From assembly GCA_946183175.1 (NCBI GenBank), contig CAMHBH010000096.1, positions 1 to 8,329 of the forward strand: a DNA stretch of 8,329 bases, given 5' to 3'. Both the position numbers and the translations under genes were made by a program. Below the pieces are notes generated by a model. That model was not told where the DNA came from and made no database searches. It saw only the letters and a list, made by a program, of their open reading frames with translations. The number at the start of each line of letters is the position of its first letter. Positions within the stretch are counted from its first letter, which is position 1. Origin of the DNA: an uncultured Oscillibacter sp. Lineage in GTDB: Bacteria > Bacillota > Clostridia > Oscillospirales > Oscillospiraceae. Below are positions 7,229 through 8,329 of the stretch, piece after piece.

Positions 7229-7624
7229 ATGGACGAGGACAGCTGGCTGGCGGGCTACTTCACCGGGATGTCCCTGCATTGCCGCTTACGGGTTCCGTAC
7301 ACGCGCCCGTCTCTGATTGCGCGCATGTCCGTGACGGGAATCGCCGCCGATTTCGACTGGTTCGCCGATTTGTCGGGCGTCGACGCGCTGACCTTCATGA
7401 CGGCGGAGTACACCGGGGACGTGACCGCCGCCTACAGCCGCGACGGCAGAACCTATACAGCGCCAGCGCCTATGGAAGAGTTCCTCCGCGCGAATCCGGC
7501 GAAACTCTTTCACGGTTACGCGCGTATCTGGTTCCGCTTCCACCTTGCGGACGACGCCGCCGACTTGACACAATTCACGCTCTGGGGCGTCCTTACGCCG
7601 GGAGGTGTCGCGAATGCCGTATGA
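7229..7624 (+). CDS. Small virion-associated protein of unknown function, with SWxxGxxxG N-terminal motif
   Basis: A 131-residue protein, not recognised by family. The N-terminus reads MDEDSWLAGYFTGM: an acidic start, then S-aromatic-x-x-G-x-x-x-G, the same pattern as the next gene. Residues 15-130 look like a beta-sandwich with alternating hydrophobics (IARMSVTGIAADFDWF, ALTFMTAEYTGDVTAAYS, and a final aromatic strand YARIWFRFHLA). The DFDWF and AYSRDGRTY segments recall small carbohydrate-binding or receptor-binding beta-sandwich proteins, but I cannot claim that family. The start was set at ATG 7229 from the ribosome site at 7213-7221. The gene follows the fibre by two bases and overlaps the next by 11 bp, so it is probably co-translated with both. 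A fibre-associated or head-surface role is inferred from location. Confidence 0.72.
   Translation: MDEDSWLAGYFTGMSLHCRLRVPYTRPSLIARMSVTGIAADFDWFADLSGVDALTFMTAEYTGDVTAAYSRDGRTYTAPAPMEEFLRANPAKLFHGYARIWFRFHLADDAADLTQFTLWGVLTPGGVANAV
7600..7605 (+). promoter_or_regulatory. Ribosome binding site inside the preceding gene, fixing the start at 7614
   Basis: GGGAGG at 7600-7605 stands 8 nt before ATG 7614. The in-frame GTG at 7605 overlaps the SD itself and so cannot be served by it. ATG 7614 gives an 11-bp overlap with the preceding gene (stop 7622-7624). Confidence 0.7.
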
Positions 7625-8111
7625 CGACCGGAGTTTCTTTAATGGACTGGCCTTCGGTCTCGCCGCGACTGCGGGGCGTCCTATGGGGCCGTTCCTGAAG
7701 AACTGGGCCACCGGGATGAAAAATCTCCTCCGCTATCCCGCTGGCGACTTCGATACCTTCGTCAGTAGACTGTCTATCCAGACGCCCTACCCGCTTACGA
7801 TTCTCTACGAGTACGGCCCCGACCGGAACGCGCCTCAACAGGAGTTCCGCCGTATCGCCGGCTCGAGTTACGCGCAGACCCTCTGCCATATTGTACAGCT
7901 CCCGGAAACGGTCAAGTCTACGGACTACTATTACAATGTCCATTTCTTCGAGCGCCGCGACATGGAGCCGAATATACATTTTTGGGCGGGGTTCATGCTG
8001 TTCCCCTACTACACCTCCTCGCAATCGTGGCTTTACCCGGGAAGTCCGGAACTCGTGGACGCATGGTATACGCAGACCAACCGGGGCGGTTCATTACTAA
8101 ATTTCGGATAA
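7614..8111 (+). CDS. Small virion-associated protein of unknown function, with SFxxGxxxG N-terminal motif
   Basis: A 165-residue protein without a family I can name. It starts MPYDDRSFFNGLAFGLA, matching the S-aromatic-x-x-G-x-x-x-G pattern of the upstream protein. The short hydrophobic stretch (8-20) is glycine/alanine rich and is more likely an interaction helix than a signal peptide or membrane span, since no basic N-region precedes it. Residues 44-165 are aromatic-rich and probably beta (LTILYEYG, TDYYYNVHFFERRD, NIHFWAGFMLFPYYTSS), without catalytic signatures. It lies between the 131-residue gene (11-bp overlap) and another structural-looking gene (10-nt gap), so it is most likely a virion component near the tail tip. 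The start is decided by the SD at 7600-7605. Holin or lysis function was considered because of the N-terminal hydrophobic segment, but only one short segment is present. Confidence 0.7.
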   Translation: MPYDDRSFFNGLAFGLAATAGRPMGPFLKNWATGMKNLLRYPAGDFDTFVSRLSIQTPYPLTILYEYGPDRNAPQQEFRRIAGSSYAQTLCHIVQLPETVKSTDYYYNVHFFERRDMEPNIHFWAGFMLFPYYTSSQSWLYPGSPELVDAWYTQTNRGGSLLNFG

Positions 8112-8121
8112 GGAGGAAGCA

Positions 8122-8329
8122 ATGCAGGAGTACACAGTCGTTTCACATGACATCCCGCTGGGCCACCGCTGGGAGCACCACGCGTGGCGTATCAGGTTCG
8201 ATATTTCCCAATGGGTCAAGGACTTCGGCGCGGGCGGCGTAGAGCTTCTCCACCAGCGGCAAGAGGACGCGTACCCCTACCCGGTGACGGTCACGCGCAC
8301 GGACGCCGACGGGGAAACCGTCAACGACA
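8122..8329 (+). CDS. 5' part of a beta-rich virion protein, possibly a baseplate- or fibre-type N-terminal domain
   Basis: The gene starts at ATG 8122, 4 nt after the consensus-like AAGGAGGA at 8110-8117, and runs open to the window end (69 codons seen). Residues 19-60 read WRIRFDISQWVKDFGAGGVE, then LLHQRQEDAYPYPVTVTR. An FDxSxW strand, a turn and an LLxQR...YPYPV strand resemble the N-terminal beta-sandwich seen in many Firmicute phage tail/baseplate proteins (BppU-like attachment domains); this is family knowledge applied by eye, not a search. The position after fibre and accessory genes fits a further receptor-binding or fibre-attachment protein. The C-terminus, which would decide the function, is outside the window. 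Confidence 0.65.
   Translation, partial: MQEYTVVSHDIPLGHRWEHHAWRIRFDISQWVKDFGAGGVELLHQRQEDAYPYPVTVTRTDADGETVND

Noticed and set aside
7565..7570. TTGACA inside the 131-residue gene as a promoter for downstream genes
   Set aside because: The sequence about 17 nt downstream is G+C rich and unlike a -10 element; it encodes Leu-Thr in frame.
7635..7675. Hydrophobic N-terminus of the 165-residue protein as a holin or signal peptide
   Set aside because: Only one short Gly/Ala-rich segment with no basic N-region, and the rest is soluble, aromatic and beta-like.
6963..8329. Diversity-generating retroelement target near the fibre end
   Set aside because: No reverse transcriptase, no template/variable repeat pair and no cluster of AAC/AAT codons seen in the window.

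Overview
The window is one co-directional stretch of a tailed-phage (or prophage) structural gene cluster. All nine recognisable genes lie on the + strand, nearly end to end. The DNA is G+C rich (I judge about 60% or a little more). Every internal gene has a purine-rich Shine-Dalgarno site close to its start. Strong SD use, high G+C and the protein families together suggest a phage of a high-G+C Firmicute, perhaps a gut clostridial lineage. The host is an inference; no host gene, integrase or attachment site is visible.

Layout: 1-63 is the last codons of an upstream gene, TerL by position only. 67-1590 is the portal protein. 1626-1964 is a small protein with degenerate N-terminal repeats and a helical middle, in the scaffold position. 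1984-2835 is the major capsid protein, followed by a strong GC hairpin. 2892-3485 is a head-completion adaptor. 3499-5586 is a large beta-rich tail hub/stopper protein. 5586-7226 is a tail fibre. 7229-7624 and 7614-8111 are two small proteins sharing an N-terminal motif. 8122 to the window end is the start of a beta-rich protein, probably another tail or receptor-binding component.

How they fit: portal, scaffold candidate and capsid protein would build the procapsid. The adaptor and hub would close the portal and form the tail channel. The fibre and downstream proteins would contact the host surface. The order portal-scaffold-coat-adaptor-hub-fibre, with no tape measure, tube or tail-assembly genes between adaptor and fibre, resembles short-tailed (P22/T7-like) phages.

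The most unexpected signal is in the nucleotides: I find no GATC on either strand of the 8.3 kb. Isoleucine codons appear chosen to avoid it, with ATC common after A, C or T but never after G. I see no defence system, CRISPR array, tRNA or mobile element.
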